Below are positions 10,791 to 21,589 of a stretch of DNA of 64,000 nucleotides, one piece after another; within the stretch, counting starts at the first letter, position 1, and each line of letters starts with the position of its first letter. The translations under genes and the position numbers were made by a program. The notes under the pieces are model-generated. The model was not told the origin of the DNA. It was given only the letters and a program-made list of their open reading frames with translations, and did not search any database. Source of the DNA: Helicoverpa zea (Eukaryota > Arthropoda > Insecta > Lepidoptera > Noctuidae); assembly GCF_022581195.2 (NCBI RefSeq), contig NC_061474.1, forward strand, positions 9,176,001 through 9,240,000, given 5' to 3'.

Positions 10791-12080
10791 GTAGGTAATT
10801 ATGATAGAAGAGTATTTTTTTTATTCAGTAAACATTTTTATTATTAAACGGTTTTATTTAGCTCACCCCGTTTGTTTTATTATTTATTCATTCTTGGGTC
10901 ACGCTACCCACGCTACGCTACGGCTGATTATTGATTGTCAAAATCTCCAGTTATGATTATAGTAAGTCGATGCAAACCACACATATTATACCTCTAGCTA
11001 GAAGAAAGTATTACAGCAATAGTTACGGAATGGGCCCCACGTTTTTATTTTAGTCTAATATGACCGGGACCACCTACGTAGGTTTATAGGTAAGTAACTG
11101 TTTTTTTATTTTTCAGTGCACATAAGATATATAACCGTTTAACTTAAAAGTTTTTTTACCGATTTTTTTTATTATTTTATTCAAATTTATGCAAAATTGA
11201 GAGATTTAACTGCAGGAGGATACATACTCAAAGAAGGCCAACACGCTTATATAAATTAACAGGACAATATTTCGTAAGTATAAAATCTATAGCAATTAAT
11301 AAGCTCCATTATTATCAAACCTGATCACTGAATTACCTAAAAAAAACATATTCACGAAAATATTTTGTTTCATAGACATAATATACATTTATATGGAGTT
11401 AATACTGTTATTCAAATCGAATGAAAACACAGCCTTTAAACAGTTTTAGCATAAATCCAAAAACAAAAATACACATACACGAGCTGACTGTATTTTTTGT
11501 TGAAAAGCTTTTTGCAGTATAATTTTGAGTTAATCCTGTTGGTAAATATCATGGCTAAAGCATCCAGACCAAAAAATATAAAAAGAACAATGTCAGACGT
11601 CCATAATAACTTAGGCTCAATAAAAATATTTCATGTACAGTGAAAATTCTTACAGTTTTTTGTGTAGTTTAATGTCAGAAGCTTTTCTATGTTTTCCACT
11701 TTTGCATTGAACTTCTCGAAACCAAATTATTCAGACATTGTAAATTGGAGGTTATTTGTTTTTACCGAGTAAATTAAACAAAAATATACAGTAATTGAAT
11801 AGTTTTAGATAACAATTAAATATTTTATAAGAAGTTAGTATTTTATACTTTGTAGTAAAGAACTTTGTGTCCGTGAGAATTTAGTTTTAAAAGTTGATTG
11901 GGCCGAAACCTGACATTGTTCTTTGCTTTTTCGGTAGTATGAAATTAAACATGTCTCCCACTGTGTAGTGTCAGATTTAGCCTGGCTAAAACTCGCCCCT
12001 GTTTGTTTTGGAGCCTACAGTGTGCTATGTCCACAGTTGTTGTTCCACGAGCTAGTCAAACAGCAGTCATCAGACTCTGC
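10791..12080. other. AT-rich spacer, nothing identified
   Basis: Stop-dense AT-rich sequence. The short block TGGGTCACGCTACCCACGCT with ACGCTACGG near 10,896-10,920 is locally repetitive. Confidence 0.4.
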
Positions 12081-12084
12081 TTGA

Positions 12085-12215
12085 AGATCCCTTAGAGCTG
12101 AAGCCATTCGGCTTGTTGCAAAAATTACCTGGACCCTGGCACACAAAGGTCTCCAGAAGAAACCAAAGTGGATTTTAGTCAGCTTAATTCGCAAGGTGTG
12201 GCCAATAGAAGTTAA
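12085..12215 (+). repeat. Dispersed repeat family 3 (SINE-like), old copy
   Basis: CATTCGGCTTGTTGCAAAAATTACCTGGACCCTGGCACACAAAGGTCTCCAGAAG is a diverged form of the family seen best at 52,010-52,255 (CGGGATTGTTCGAAAGAGTT, CGCGGCCTTGGTACATAAA) and in split form at 16,570-16,925. Confidence 0.5.
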
Positions 12216-12684
12216 CAGAACCTATTAAAGCACAAAGCCACGTATTAATAGTTCTACCAAAAACACAATCAACAGTAGTCGTAAAGGTATATTAGTACAA
12301 TATTCCTTCATTCAACGTCTGCCAAAACCGTGAAACGTGAACAAACATTTACTCGCACCATTGCTTCAAATAGTAATTTTTCTATCTGCTACCAAGACCA
12401 TGCAACCAACAGGAACCACTGTGAGAAAAATCTCTATGCGAAAATGTCGACTAATTTACGTGCAGGGACAACGTAGCAAAGAGCGATGCATCAGTGAGCC
12501 TGGTTAGCTCACTCATGCATCTTCTATTGCATTTTCGATGACATCATTATGTATGCACACGTCCAATTTGCCTGACATAGATGCAAAATTGAAGTAGGTA
12601 TACATGAATGTTCAAACAAAATGAGTGGGACTCTCGTGCCTTTGACAGTGGGTAAAATAATGCAATGGCGTTTCATTATCTGCT
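12216..12684. other. Spacer, nothing identified
   Basis: No repeat boundary or coding signal. A local palindrome-like stretch (GATGCATCAGTGAGCC ... CTCACTCATGCATC, about 12,484-12,521) is short. Confidence 0.4.
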
Positions 12685-12945
12685 TTGCCTTTTTCTCAAC
12701 ATTTTAGTCGGCTTCCAGTCTAACAAGATGCAGCGAGTACCAGTGTTACCGAACAACAGTTTTTCTGACTTTTGATTACTGACAAAAGTCCACCAAAAAT
12801 GTTAAAATGAAAGCTGGGACCAACCTATTTAGCGTGCCTTCTGAAACACAGAAAAACTTGTCATGACAAGATGGTCTGCGCAAGGACCTACACCGCTAAG
12901 CGTTACGTAGCCTTATGATCGATGAACCCGTGCGACTTTCTTAGC
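12685..12945 (-). mobile_element. Degraded SINE/LINE-tail copy
   Basis: It begins with the SINE 3' end in reverse (GTCGGCTTCCAGTCTAACAA, GCGAGTACCAGTGTTAC). It continues with GCGTGCCTTCTGAAACACAG and GATCGATGAACCCGTGC, the body shared with 552-705. Confidence 0.6.
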
Positions 12946-13194
12946 TATGAGCATCTCCAGTTCGTTAACCAATCCAAGATCTCCAGCCAATGTAAGCGAA
13001 CAAATTTTCTATTTCACGGAATAAAGATTACGAACCACATTTGCTGACAAGCCTAACTGGGTGATTCGGCGCAAATATCCCTTTATGAAACATCTTGGGG
13101 AAAGCTTATTTTTTTATAGGCTCGTAATGTGAACACGTGTTAATGTATTCAAGCGTTTGTGTTGGTTAGATATTATTTTTTAATGTTTATATTT

Positions 13195-13370
13195 ATACTA
13201 GCTGTTTCCCGTGGTTCTTGGGAATCTCCTTTCCATTCTCGGGCAAAGTTTAGCTTCCCAAAAGAGATAGTTTAGCTTCCTAAAAGTGCAAGAATTTTTG
13301 AAATCAATTCAGAAGTTTCGGAGCTTTTAGGGTACAAACTAACAAACAAACACATGTTTCCTTAAACTAG
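13195..13370 (-). repeat. Dispersed repeat ACTAGCTG-type
   Basis: It starts ACTAGCTGTTTCCCGTGG and ends in GAATTTTTGAAATCAATTCA, GAAGTTTCGGAGC and ACAAACAAACACATG. Related diverged copies lie at 26,185-26,330, 54,864-54,945 and 62,625-62,775, and in plus orientation at 21,590-21,805. Confidence 0.6.
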
Positions 13371-13429
13371 TACTCTTAAACTAGTATATAGTAGAGATAT
13401 GTAGAAGTTGAGGATGATTCAGTTAGCTG

Positions 13430-13660
13430 ATACAACTAGGTATCATTGCGTGGACATTATGAAACATTTTAACACTTTGCTTGAACATGCTAACCTCAGA
13501 AACTAAGTCATCCGATTTGAAAAAAAATATTTCAGTGTTAAATAGTACCTAGGTATATTTATCGAGGAGGGCTAATAGATCACATTGTAGATTACATTTT
13601 ATCCGTAGTAGTAGTAGCGGAAGTAGTTTCGCAAAAATGGAAGCTAATCAAAAATAAATC
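13430..13660 (+). repeat. Dispersed repeat GAAGAGTTTGTTTG-type, diverged
   Basis: GAACATGCTAACCTCAGAAA, CCGATTTGAAAAAAAATATTTC, and TATCGAGGAGGGCTAATAG match the order of motifs in the better copy at 27,630-27,832. Confidence 0.5.
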
Positions 13661-13766
13661 CGCCTGATCGGGCCTGCTGGAAGAAATTTCTTTAGAGATA
13701 AGCTGTGCCCTTGTACTATTGTTTCTATTATTTATTCTTCTTTGTGTTTTATGTGTACAAAACTAT

Positions 13767-13789
13767 TAAATAAATAAATAAATAAATAA
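13767..13789. repeat. (AAAT)n microsatellite
   Basis: Five to six uninterrupted AAAT units. Confidence 0.85.
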
Positions 13790-14139
13790 TACTGAAAAGA
13801 AACGACAACTTCAAAGCAATAAAATTAACTTAAAACTTAACTGAATCCTAACGAGAATACTAAGCTGTAATTACGCCACATACGACTCCAGTTAAACTGA
13901 ACCTTTGGTTTAACTGCAGGTTTTGTTTGAAGCATTAAAGTTAACTACTCTATCTCCTTTTAGTGTCGGATTTGTTTACTCGCTAGCGTATCCTTTAATT
14001 ATAAATGTCGTTTAGACCGACTTCATCTCGCTTTGAAAGATGACATGTACCTCTAAAAGTATTGTGTTTAACCTAATTTAAAAAAATAAATAATTCATAA
14101 TTTATTTACACACTAAAGACTTATATTGCTCATTCATGC

Positions 14140-14330
14140 TTATATTATAAAGATGAAGAGTTTGTTTGTTTGCTTGAATACATACATGTCAGCAACTACA
14201 TTACCAATTTGAAAAAATCTCGGTTGTAAAAGGCCCAAGTATCGAGGAAAGCTATACCAAGGCAATTTTTTGACAGGGTGTGCACAGAAGTTTTAATGAG
14301 ACGCTGGTAAAACCGATGGCGATAACTGGT
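14140..14330 (+). repeat. Dispersed repeat GAAGAGTTTGTTTG-type
   Basis: CTTATATTATAAAGATGAAG, AGTTTGTTTGTTTGC, CCAATTTGAAAAAATC and CGAGGAAAGCTATACCAAGG follow the family order. The end CGCTGGTAAAACCGATGG replaces the usual GGGTGAAACCGCTGG. Confidence 0.65.
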
Positions 14331-14479
14331 TATGAAATAAGATGTTTTTGGTATAAGATTTTCACTTACTCCGTATAATTTACCAATTTATGATGCTTTT
14401 ATGACTGAAGTACCAAACCAATTTATCTGATTTTTGTCATGGAAATAAGCTATCATATTAACGTAATATACTTATTTAT

Positions 14480-14720
14480 TGCAGCTGCAAAATATTTATT
14501 TTCTTCTAATTTTCACTATTTGTTGTTGAAGCGTAAACAATAATACATCTTCTGTGACGTTTCAACTGTTCAACAATCACAGTTCATGAGATACAGTTTG
14601 GCTAAAATATTATAAAGAACGACAAGTGACAGAAGGATGGACAACCAAGCCTAGTAACAGGATCACATTTTTCCCTATAAACACGGAACCTTAAAAAACA
14701 CATTTCACAAAAAGACAACA
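14480..14720 (+). repeat. Dispersed GGTTCCGT-type repeat, fragment
   Basis: ATTTTCACTATTTGTTGTTG, ATACATCTTCTGTGACGTTT, CAACAATCACAGTTCATGAG matches the interior of the copy at 51,059-51,395. Both ends are degraded. Confidence 0.6.
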
Positions 14721-15047
14721 AAACGCAAAGACCCGTGAAACCCGAATTTCACGAGTATTTTCACCTGAAGAAAAGCAAGGAAATTACTATCGAAAAACAA
14801 TTTCTGAAAATACGTATTTGACAAACACTTTACGAGACATTATTTTGATAAATACGTTGTATTTCTATCTCGTTATTTCTGAGAGAAAATTGTAATTTAC
14901 TTCCCTAAGTAGATTTCCAGATGTTTAGACAAGGGGAAACAAATTAAATCACTTTCTTGTGACAAACAAAGTAGGATAAATTTAGCTTTTTGCTGTCTGT
15001 TATAAATCAGGTGTCGGTTTTCAAAATGGTTGGCTGTCATTTGAACT
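14721..15047. other. Spacer, nothing identified
   Basis: AT-rich, with no repeat boundary or gene seen. Confidence 0.4.
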
Positions 15048-15235
15048 TCTTTGGCAGTCGTTACGGGTAGTCAGAAGTCTCACAACCAGTCTTACTTAGG
15101 GATGCCGGGTTGCCCGGGTAACTGGGTTGAGGAGGTCAGATAGGCAGTCGCTCCTTGTAAAAATCTGGTACACAGCTGCATCTGGTTGGACTGAAAATTT
15201 AACTAAAGAAAAAGGTAGGCAGATGATGATGGTTC
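15048..15235 (+). mobile_element. HaSE-like SINE, 5'-truncated
   Basis: It starts in the body (TTGGCAGTCGTTACGGGTAG) and runs through GCCGGGTTGCCCGGGTAACT, GAGGTCAGATAGGCAGTCGC and CATCTGGTTGGACTG, to GATGATGATGG. The GACCCCAACATAGTT block is lost. Confidence 0.85.
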
Positions 15236-16184
15236 AGGTATAAAATAAGTATGAGGATTCTGAAATTTGGAATCCAAATAAGTGAAGTCATATCAATACC
15301 CAATAATGAAGTAGTGTGGAAGTTTTGTTAGTTAAAATGGATTTGATAGAAATTTCAAATATATTTTTGTAAGTTATTTACTATTATATGCAAATGAAGG
15401 CACGTTGATAAAACAACAGATTTTAATAGGATTAATACTAAAATAATAGTGCAAACATGCGGAATAAATTCCTTTTTCTAGTTTTATACATATTCATAGC
15501 CACCTTTTTGATATTATATTTTATTATGATAGAAGCTTTCGAAAAAAATATATGAAGGAATTTTATCATTTTGTAGTTAATCCCAAAAGAGAATTTTATT
15601 TGGACGTTACTAACTATTTCACAAACAGAATATGAAGTACGAATTAAAATACTACTTTTATAAAATAAAAAGCAGTTTTTATTTTTGTTTCAAATCAAAA
15701 TGTGAAAATATTTGAATATAATAATGTACATTATAATTACTGACCAGAGAATTGGTTAGTATTTAATACAGCTACCAAAAATATACCAAAAATAAATACC
15801 AAAGTATGTTTACAAAATACAATAGCAACATTTCTAAACATTGAGCGAACAGCCCAAAACTTTTCGAATACAACCTATCCTCTAAACAAAGTCTAGTTTG
15901 AAATCCGAATTCTGTTTAAATCAGTGCTCCAAATTCAAATCAACGTTCTCAAAAAGTTTTGTTGTTTAATGTTGGCACAAAGTGGGGTGGGGTGTTATCG
16001 CCGTAAAGTTGGTTTTAAAAGCAAATGAGGCGACCACACAGTTTTCTAATCAAAGGAGTTTTTGTTTTGGAAATAAATCTATATTTGTGTTAGTTGAACT
16101 ACGTAAGGATAAAACGTGTGTTTTTAGCTTTCGAGAAATAATGGTATTGGAAATGTAATGGTAAATGTTAGTCCCTGCTAAAAT
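15236..16184. other. AT-rich spacer, nothing identified
   Basis: About 950 bp of AT-rich, stop-dense sequence without a visible repeat or gene. Confidence 0.4.
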
Positions 16185-16318
16185 TATCATCTGCCTAGAC
16201 TTTTCCCAACCATGTTGGGGTCGACCTCCAGTCTAACCAGATGCAGCTGAGTACCAGTGTTTTACAAAGAGCGACGGCCCATCTGGCCTGCTCAACCCAG
16301 TTACCCGGGCAACCCAGC
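16185..16318 (-). mobile_element. HaSE-like SINE, 3' part
   Basis: ATCATCTGCCTAGAC, CCATGTTGGGGTCGACCTCC, CAGCTGAGTACCAGTGTTTT and AACCCAGTTACCCGGGCAAC are the SINE 3' half in reverse. Confidence 0.85.
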
Positions 16319-16565
16319 TAAAATATATTTTTAATGTGAATTTATAGATATATTATGTGATATAATATCATATTATTTATATCTTGACTATCTTTGGGTT
16401 ATCTCCCAAAGTGTGCCATTATTGAATTACTGTTATTTTATAGGCCATAAAGTTTATCTGTGTTTGCTTACCGATCTCATAATGTTCTTCCTGTATTGTT
16501 ACATTATGGCGGAGAGAAAATGCGACTTGCGTTTCAACATGGCAGATAGTTTTACTTTTAAGAAA

Positions 16566-16925
16566 AACATTGCTTTGGTGGGTGAGTGAGAAGGTTCCAG
16601 GTTTATTGGCGGGACCTCATAGGAGCAAAGCTTGCCATCATCCTCCGAGCCTTTTTCCTAACTATGTTGGGGTCGGCTTCCAGTCTAACCGGATTCAGCT
16701 GAGTACTAGTGCTTTACAAGGAGCGACTGCCCAGTTACCCGGGCAACCCAATACCCTTGGTTAGACTGGTATCAGAGTTACTTACTGGCTTTTGACTGCC
16801 CATAACGACTGCAAAGCTTAGGAGCAAAGCTTACCGAGGCTGTGGAATTATTTGTCAGAGTAACGGTGGCCCTCGTACGCAAAGGCCTCCAAAAGAAAAA
16901 AAAATGTGGGGTTTAAAGTCTAAGT
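16566..16925 (+). repeat. Dispersed repeat family 3, interrupted by a SINE
   Basis: The part before the SINE (GGTTCCAGGTTTATTGGCGGG) and the part after it (GAGGCTGTGGAATTATTTGT, CAGAGTAACGGTGGCCCTCG, ACGCAAAGGCCTCCAAAAG) belong to one element of the family at 52,010-52,255. They are separated by the SINE and its target duplication. Confidence 0.6.
16637..16818 (-). mobile_element. HaSE-like SINE with 17-bp target duplication
   Basis: Minus-strand copy from ATCATCCTCCGAGCC to CATAACGACTGCAAAGCT, 5'-truncated. It is flanked by TAGGAGCAAAGCTTGCC at 16,620-16,636 and TAGGAGCAAAGCTTACC at 16,819-16,835, one mismatch in 17. This is the expected mark of LINE-driven integration. A short TA-rich tail difference at its 3' end is normal for the family. 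Confidence 0.85.
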
Positions 16926-16978
16926 TAAATCATTTATTTCATTTAGGCCTTTACAAGCACTTGTGAACTTCAATTTTA
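16922..16978 (-). mobile_element. LINE 3' tail fragment
   Basis: On the minus strand this reads ACAAGTGCTTGTAAAGGCCT and AAATGAAATAAATGATTTAA, the same 3' end as the LINE at 4,031-4,921. Only about 57 bases remain. Confidence 0.75.
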
Positions 16979-17702
16979 GTCAGTAAGGGTCATCAGATTT
17001 CCCAACTATTCAAAAAAAGGCTGTAGGTATAACCAAACAAAACTGACCTAGCTACGTGTTTTTTTAGTCATCACTTTTTACCATTTTACAGGTCATGTCT
17101 GCGGATGAATAATTTTAGATATTATTTGCTCAGAGGATATCAGATAGTCGTGATTAAAATGCCGTTTCCATAGCAAGACAGGTCAGTAAACTCTCAACCC
17201 ACAAGATATAGATAAGAAAAGCTTATGTTTACTGTCTTCATTTGAAAAACAAGCAACCCACACTGGCCCATTTTTCTTGGAACGTCGGTTATATTACGTT
17301 ACAAAACATAAACCTCTTACGTTAAACATTATTTAGATCCAGAACAACAGTAATGATATTACTAACCAACCGATTCCAGGTAACTATTTTCCGTAGGTAA
17401 CGCTCACAGATAAAGCAGTTTTCTATTGGTAAAAGAATCATGAAAATCGGTTCAGTAGAACCGGAGATTGCCCCTTAACGTGACAAACTCACAATTCACT
17501 ATCTCTTTATAACACTCGTATGTGTGTAGGTAATGATGATATGATAGTACGAGTATCTCTGATAAGCTGTTGATGGCGAAGGGTGTCAGAAAGAATTTGC
17601 GTTGACCTGAAGATTGGACGATATTTCAAATTCTATAAGCAGATGGATTGTGGTTTAAGATCAAAAAGTCGCATAATGAAGCATGTGATGCATTTGGTAT
17701 TC
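16979..17702. other. Spacer, nothing identified
   Basis: AT-rich, without recognisable genes or repeats. Confidence 0.4.
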
Positions 17703-17705
17703 TAA

Positions 17706-17900
17706 AGGTCTCTGCACACAGCGGGCGCGGCGCGGCGGGACGGGACGCGACGCGACACTGAGCAGTTGTAAAGTACTAGATATTACGGACGACGCCACAC
17801 AGAGCCGTCCCGCTCGACGCGACGCGACGCGACGATCTAGTACATTGTGTCGGGTCGCCATCCCGTCCCGCCGCGCTGCGCCCGCTGTGTGCAGAGACCT
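17706..17900. mobile_element. GC-rich foldback MITE, PIF/Harbinger-like
   Basis: Perfect outer inverted ends AGGTCTCTGCACACAGCGGG and its complement, followed by imperfect GC-rich arms (GCGCGGCGCGGCGGGACGGG). It is flanked by TAA at 17,703-17,705 and 17,901-17,903. A 3-bp TAA/TTA target duplication is the signature of the PIF/Harbinger superfamily. It is 195 bp long and non-coding. The ends are close to those of the element at 52,804-52,968 (AGGTGTCTACACAC). Confidence 0.85.
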
Positions 17901-18025
17901 TAAATAAATATGTTGGTCACTTGTCCTAAACTGCAGGACCGGTCGAAAGAGTTATATACTACACATCTTAGAGTTACTGGGCGTAGGACTACAGAAGAGG
18001 GACCTACAGTGGGGTGGAATATTAA

Positions 18026-18185
18026 GGGTCAATTCCCACTGAAAGAGCAGCGGCCGGCAGCGGCCGTAAGAGCACGGACAATGTAAGAGCGCGGCGCGGT
18101 GCGGCGCGACGCGGCGCCGCGCGGCCCACCGCGCTCGCGCTCAATCACTTGCATTTACGGCCGCTGCCGGCCGCTGCCGGCACCC
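18026..18185. mobile_element. GC-rich foldback MITE, TAA target
   Basis: Arms GCAGCGGCCGGCAGCGGCCG and CGGCCGCTGCCGGCCGCTGC are inverted copies. The ends read GGGTC...GCACCC between TAA at 18,023-18,025 and 18,186-18,188. The centre is almost pure GC with CGCG runs. It is only about 120 bp right of the previous MITE. Confidence 0.75.
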
Positions 18186-18188
18186 TAA

Positions 18189-19424
18189 TGCTTTTGATTA
18201 TTGTTTACCTAACAAAAAATGACATTTGTCTATCTATCCATCTTTAAGAAAAAAACTAAACATTCCTAATCTTATGCCATGTTTGAAAATTTACAGTATC
18301 AGAACTGAAACCGTATCTTTTTACTAACCACTTGAAGATAACATTATTGACAGCTGAATTGATATTGTAGTAAGAATTTGTGTAAGTAGTGCGACTTATC
18401 TGTTTATACATATTTACATACATAGTGTAATACTCAGTATCTAAGGTACGGAGCTATTAATCTAAATGGTGCCAAGTTACAATGCAGGTGTAAGTATTAA
18501 AAGGTCAAGGTCATATTAAGAAAGATGTGGAAGAAGAAAGTTTTGACAGAATTTATATTTGCAAGATATGATCGGATACTGAGTACTTTAGTCCGGAGTT
18601 TATCTTATATTCTTTATAAGGTCATGAACAGGTAAACCACGGACAGAAAAAGTAAAAAAAACTGGCTATTAGGGCTGTTAGAATCGATGTAGAAGAGAAA
18701 GCATTTAATAGACACAGTGTGTCTGTAAAAAGGAAATATTTACAAGGAAAAAATTATAGGTAGGTAACACGCAATAACTTCTAAGTAAAGAAATCTTGTG
18801 AAAAATAAAATTAAAAGTGTGTACTGACCCATCCCTCAAACGAATTATTTTCCATCCTGTGTTGTGGCTGAAATCAAAAAGAAAAAGATTTTTATTATGT
18901 AAGTAATTATTTAAAAAATAATAATTAAACATTTGGATTAGGAATAAAAAAACTAGAACCAACTTCTAAAATAAACCTAGAACCTTTTCTTAAATCGGAC
19001 AAATACTACGCTGAACCGTATCAAAATCGGTTAAGCCAGTCGTGAGACAGTGGCGCACAAATGTGCATATACAAAAATCAAACTGAGAACTTTATGAATC
19101 TGTAACCGATGAAAAACTTAAACATTTTACTAAATAAACATTTAAACAAGCTTTACATAAGCATATGATATTTCCTTCTCAAAAATTATTAACCAAACGC
19201 CTAAACAATAAAATAAAGTTTTCAGTGTGTCACTAATGATTTTGTTGCGTGTTCACAAAATAATGCCTTCTTCGTGACAATTTGATTTGATTGATTGACA
19301 GAGGGAAATATACTATAACTGTTATCAATTAGAGTCTGAAGAATTATAGAGTCATTTACATAAATATTTTTTAATAATTTAGTGTTCAAACAGGTGTTGT
19401 ACTGATATCAATAAAAAAATTTGG
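18189..19424. other. AT-rich spacer, nothing identified
   Basis: No repeat ends and no coding signal. The open 85-codon stretch at 18,705-18,962 (minus) is low-complexity Phe/Asn/Tyr and is not credible. Confidence 0.4.
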
Positions 19425-19490
19425 TAAGTAAGAGTCTGACACTCCCTCACCGTTGCTAACTTACAGCGGGAGGAGTCATTTGATGATTTT
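19425..19490 (+). repeat. Dispersed repeat family 3, 3' end
   Basis: TAAGAGTCTGACACTCCCTC, ACCGTTGCTAAC, GCGGGAGGAGTCATTTGATG is the 3' end of the family, also at 52,190-52,255. Confidence 0.65.
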
Positions 19491-19552
19491 TGACGTCGTT
19501 AAAAAAAAACTTTTTTTTTGTTATAACATTTATTTACATATATATTACAATA

Positions 19553-19708
19553 CATATCGGATTGTCGTCCCATCGGGTTATGAGAGTGAAGGAATAGTGA
19601 GTGCACCTGTGTCTGCGCAAATACTTGTGCACTATAATATGTCCTGCGCAGTTGGCTGCTCTCCTTATATGAGAACAACCACCGAAAATCCTCTGGGACG
19701 CCATTAAT
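19553..19708 (+). mobile_element. SINE family 2, 3' part
   Basis: CGGATTGTCGTCCCATCGGG, TATGAGAGTGAAGGAATAG, GTGCACCTGTGTCTGCGCAA, TATGTCCTGCGCAGTTGGCT and GGGACGCCATTA match the 3' part of the full copy at 23,433-23,832. Confidence 0.85.
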
Positions 19709-19916
19709 AAATCAACCACCTACATGATATATAACTAATATTGATTCTTGTTTAATTATTATTGTTATAGCAATTTCCAAGAATACGACGTAATTAGAAC
19801 ATTATTATTATTGTTTTATCCCTATCATATTTCGAGAATTACGTTACAGTAGGTACTACTACATAGAATAAAATGAGTCCTTATTATAGATAAAAATTAA
19901 TCTAATAATATTAAGT

Positions 19917-20348
19917 ATGTATTGTATTTTTCTTACATTATTTTCTAAGAAATTATCTTCCTTTGTTTTTTGTGTTCTACATGTGTTTATCACATCTTTC
20001 ATTAATTTAGAGAGGCTGGCTGCTGGCTCCGCCGCTGCACAAGCAGAGAACCTCAAGCGGCGCAAATATAGTAACCTTATAGGCAATTACATGTTTGAGC
20101 CGTTTGGGGTTGAAACTCTAGGGCCGTGGGGTCCGAGGGCGCACCTTCTTGCCAGGGATATTTCCCAGCGCCTGGTTGACACTTCCCGGGACCCAAAGGC
20201 TGGCTTTTATTTCGCACAGAGGTTGAGCATTGCCATCCAACGTGGCAATGCTGCCAGTCTTTTGGGTACATTACCCAGTGACAGCGATGAGGAGCAATTT
20301 TTTGATGCACTGTATTATACTTCGGCCGTTCAGAGAATGCGTTCCTGA
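19917..20348 (+). pseudogene. LINE pol C-terminal fragment capped by a MITE end
   Basis: The recognisable part begins near codon 32 (ERLAAGSAAAQAENLKRRKY) and carries FGVETLGPWGP, LARDISQRLVD and AQRLSIAIQRGNAASLLGTL. This C-terminal signature recurs at the end of retrotransposon pol proteins in many insects; I recall it from annotated LINE products but cannot name the clade. The first 30 codons are AT-rich and look like chance extension. The last residues (SAVQRMRS) and the stop are encoded by the end of an adjacent MITE, so the true C-terminus is lost. Residues of RT and endonuclease are absent. It is a dead fragment. Confidence 0.7.
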
Positions 20349-20354
20349 CACCTA
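20316..20354 (+). repeat. Solo terminus of the TATAGTTCGG MITE family
   Basis: TATACTTCGGCCGTTCAGAG with AATGCGTTCCTGACAC matches the first 37 bases of the MITE at 20,895-21,125 with two differences. It then diverges. It supplies the final codons and TGA of the LINE fragment frame. Confidence 0.75.
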
Positions 20355-20585
20355 TCAGTTAGTCACGACTAGTGATGGGCACAACATAACACTGAGTTCG
20401 TTACCGTTCCTTCAAAATGAACCGCCGCATTATTTTAAGATTATTTTCGTTTTAAATTGGCGGAATCATTTGTTTTATATTTTAGTTATTTAAGTGGAAA
20501 CCAAAAAAAGGTAATATTCATATAATAAAATTGTTTTATTTATTCTTTGTTACAAGTACATTGAATTGAATGTGCGAACAGAATA

Positions 20586-20800
20586 TTAATCAGACTCCGA
20601 TTTGCTTGAGGAGGTGGTGTCTTCATCATCATCTTCGCCTACATGTATAATTATATTATTATCAATAACAGAATCAATCCTGATATCTCGGTCTAACAAA
20701 AGCCGGGTAATCAAATAAAAACAGATCGAAAACACTTGAAAAACGTGGTCTATGCGCACGAAACGACAACGGACGACTGTTTTAGCGTCACAAAATGGCG
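20586..20800 (-). pseudogene. Possible C-terminal end of an unknown protein with acidic tail
   Basis: On the minus strand an open frame without a start runs into a stop at 20,586. It ends LLLDRDIRIDSVIDNN followed by a run of Glu/Asp and then Ser-rich residues (HVGEDDDEDTTSSSKSESD). Acidic Ser-rich tails occur at the ends of several transposase-type proteins, but no catalytic motif is present. It may equally be a chance frame, and the upstream limit is unclear. Confidence 0.25.
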
Positions 20801-20894
20801 GCCCATAACGCCATTTGGGGTTACCATTTTTAATCTAAGTATAAAAATGCGGTTTGGTCATAGTTTTATTTTTATATTTCATAAACGTTATAAT

Positions 20895-21125
20895 TATAGT
20901 TCGGCCATTCAGAGAATGCGTTCCTGACACGTCGCGATTGAACTGACGACGTAATAACATTCATTGATTATTGATATAATAATGTTGTTTTAATGCTCCT
21001 CAATTGTTAAAACGGTAAACAACCAGCAAAAATATTTTTATCGTAACTGCAACGCCATTGCAAAGTTACGTCGTCAGTTCAATCGCGACGTGTCAGGAAC
21101 GCATTCTCTGAATGGCCGAACTATA
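20895..21125. mobile_element. Foldback MITE with about 58-bp perfect inverted ends
   Basis: The left arm starts TATAGTTCGGCCATTCAGAG and ends ATTGAACTGACGACGTAA. The right arm is its exact reverse complement by eye. The interior is about 110 bp AT-rich. The ends abut TATA on both sides, so the target duplication is TA or TATA. No gene is present. Perfect arms suggest a young copy. Confidence 0.85.
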
Positions 21126-21339
21126 AGTCTTATAGTCCATTATTTTCCAATTCTTAAAAAGAAAATCAAAACGTATTATTTTATATTATAACTGTATAAG
21201 AACAGATTACGATACTTGCCTGTTATTTTTAGCACAGCACTACAAAATATAAACCGCTGACATAACCTTGTAATAGCGCAGTATAGATTTAGAAAAATAT
21301 TGTTTACCAAGTTATTTGACACTCAGTTTGGCACAAAAT

Positions 21340-21512
21340 TATAACATTCATTGATTATTGATATAAAAATGTTGTTTTAATGCTCCTCAATTGTTAAAAC
21401 GGTAAACAACCAGCAAAAATATTTTTATCGTAACTGCAACGCCATTGCAAAGTTACGTCGTCAGTTCAATCGCGACGTGTCAGGAACGCATTCTCTGAAT
21501 GGCCGAACTATA
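21340..21512. mobile_element. Second copy of the same MITE, left arm missing
   Basis: From ATAACATTCATTGATTATTG to the right end CCGAACTATA it matches 20,944-21,125 with very few changes (AATAATG against AAAAATG). The whole left inverted arm is absent; sequence before 21,340 is unrelated. The copy lies only about 210 bp from the complete one. Confidence 0.85.
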
Positions 21513-21589
21513 GTTTTAAGTTGTATATATATATATAAGTTTATTTTATTTTATTTTCAATTAATTTAGAGATAGAATAAAACTTAAAA

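Noticed and set aside
20368..20420. hAT transposon end (TAGTGATGGGCACAACATAA)
   Set aside because: The word resembles hAT-type ends, but I found no partner end and no 8-bp duplication.
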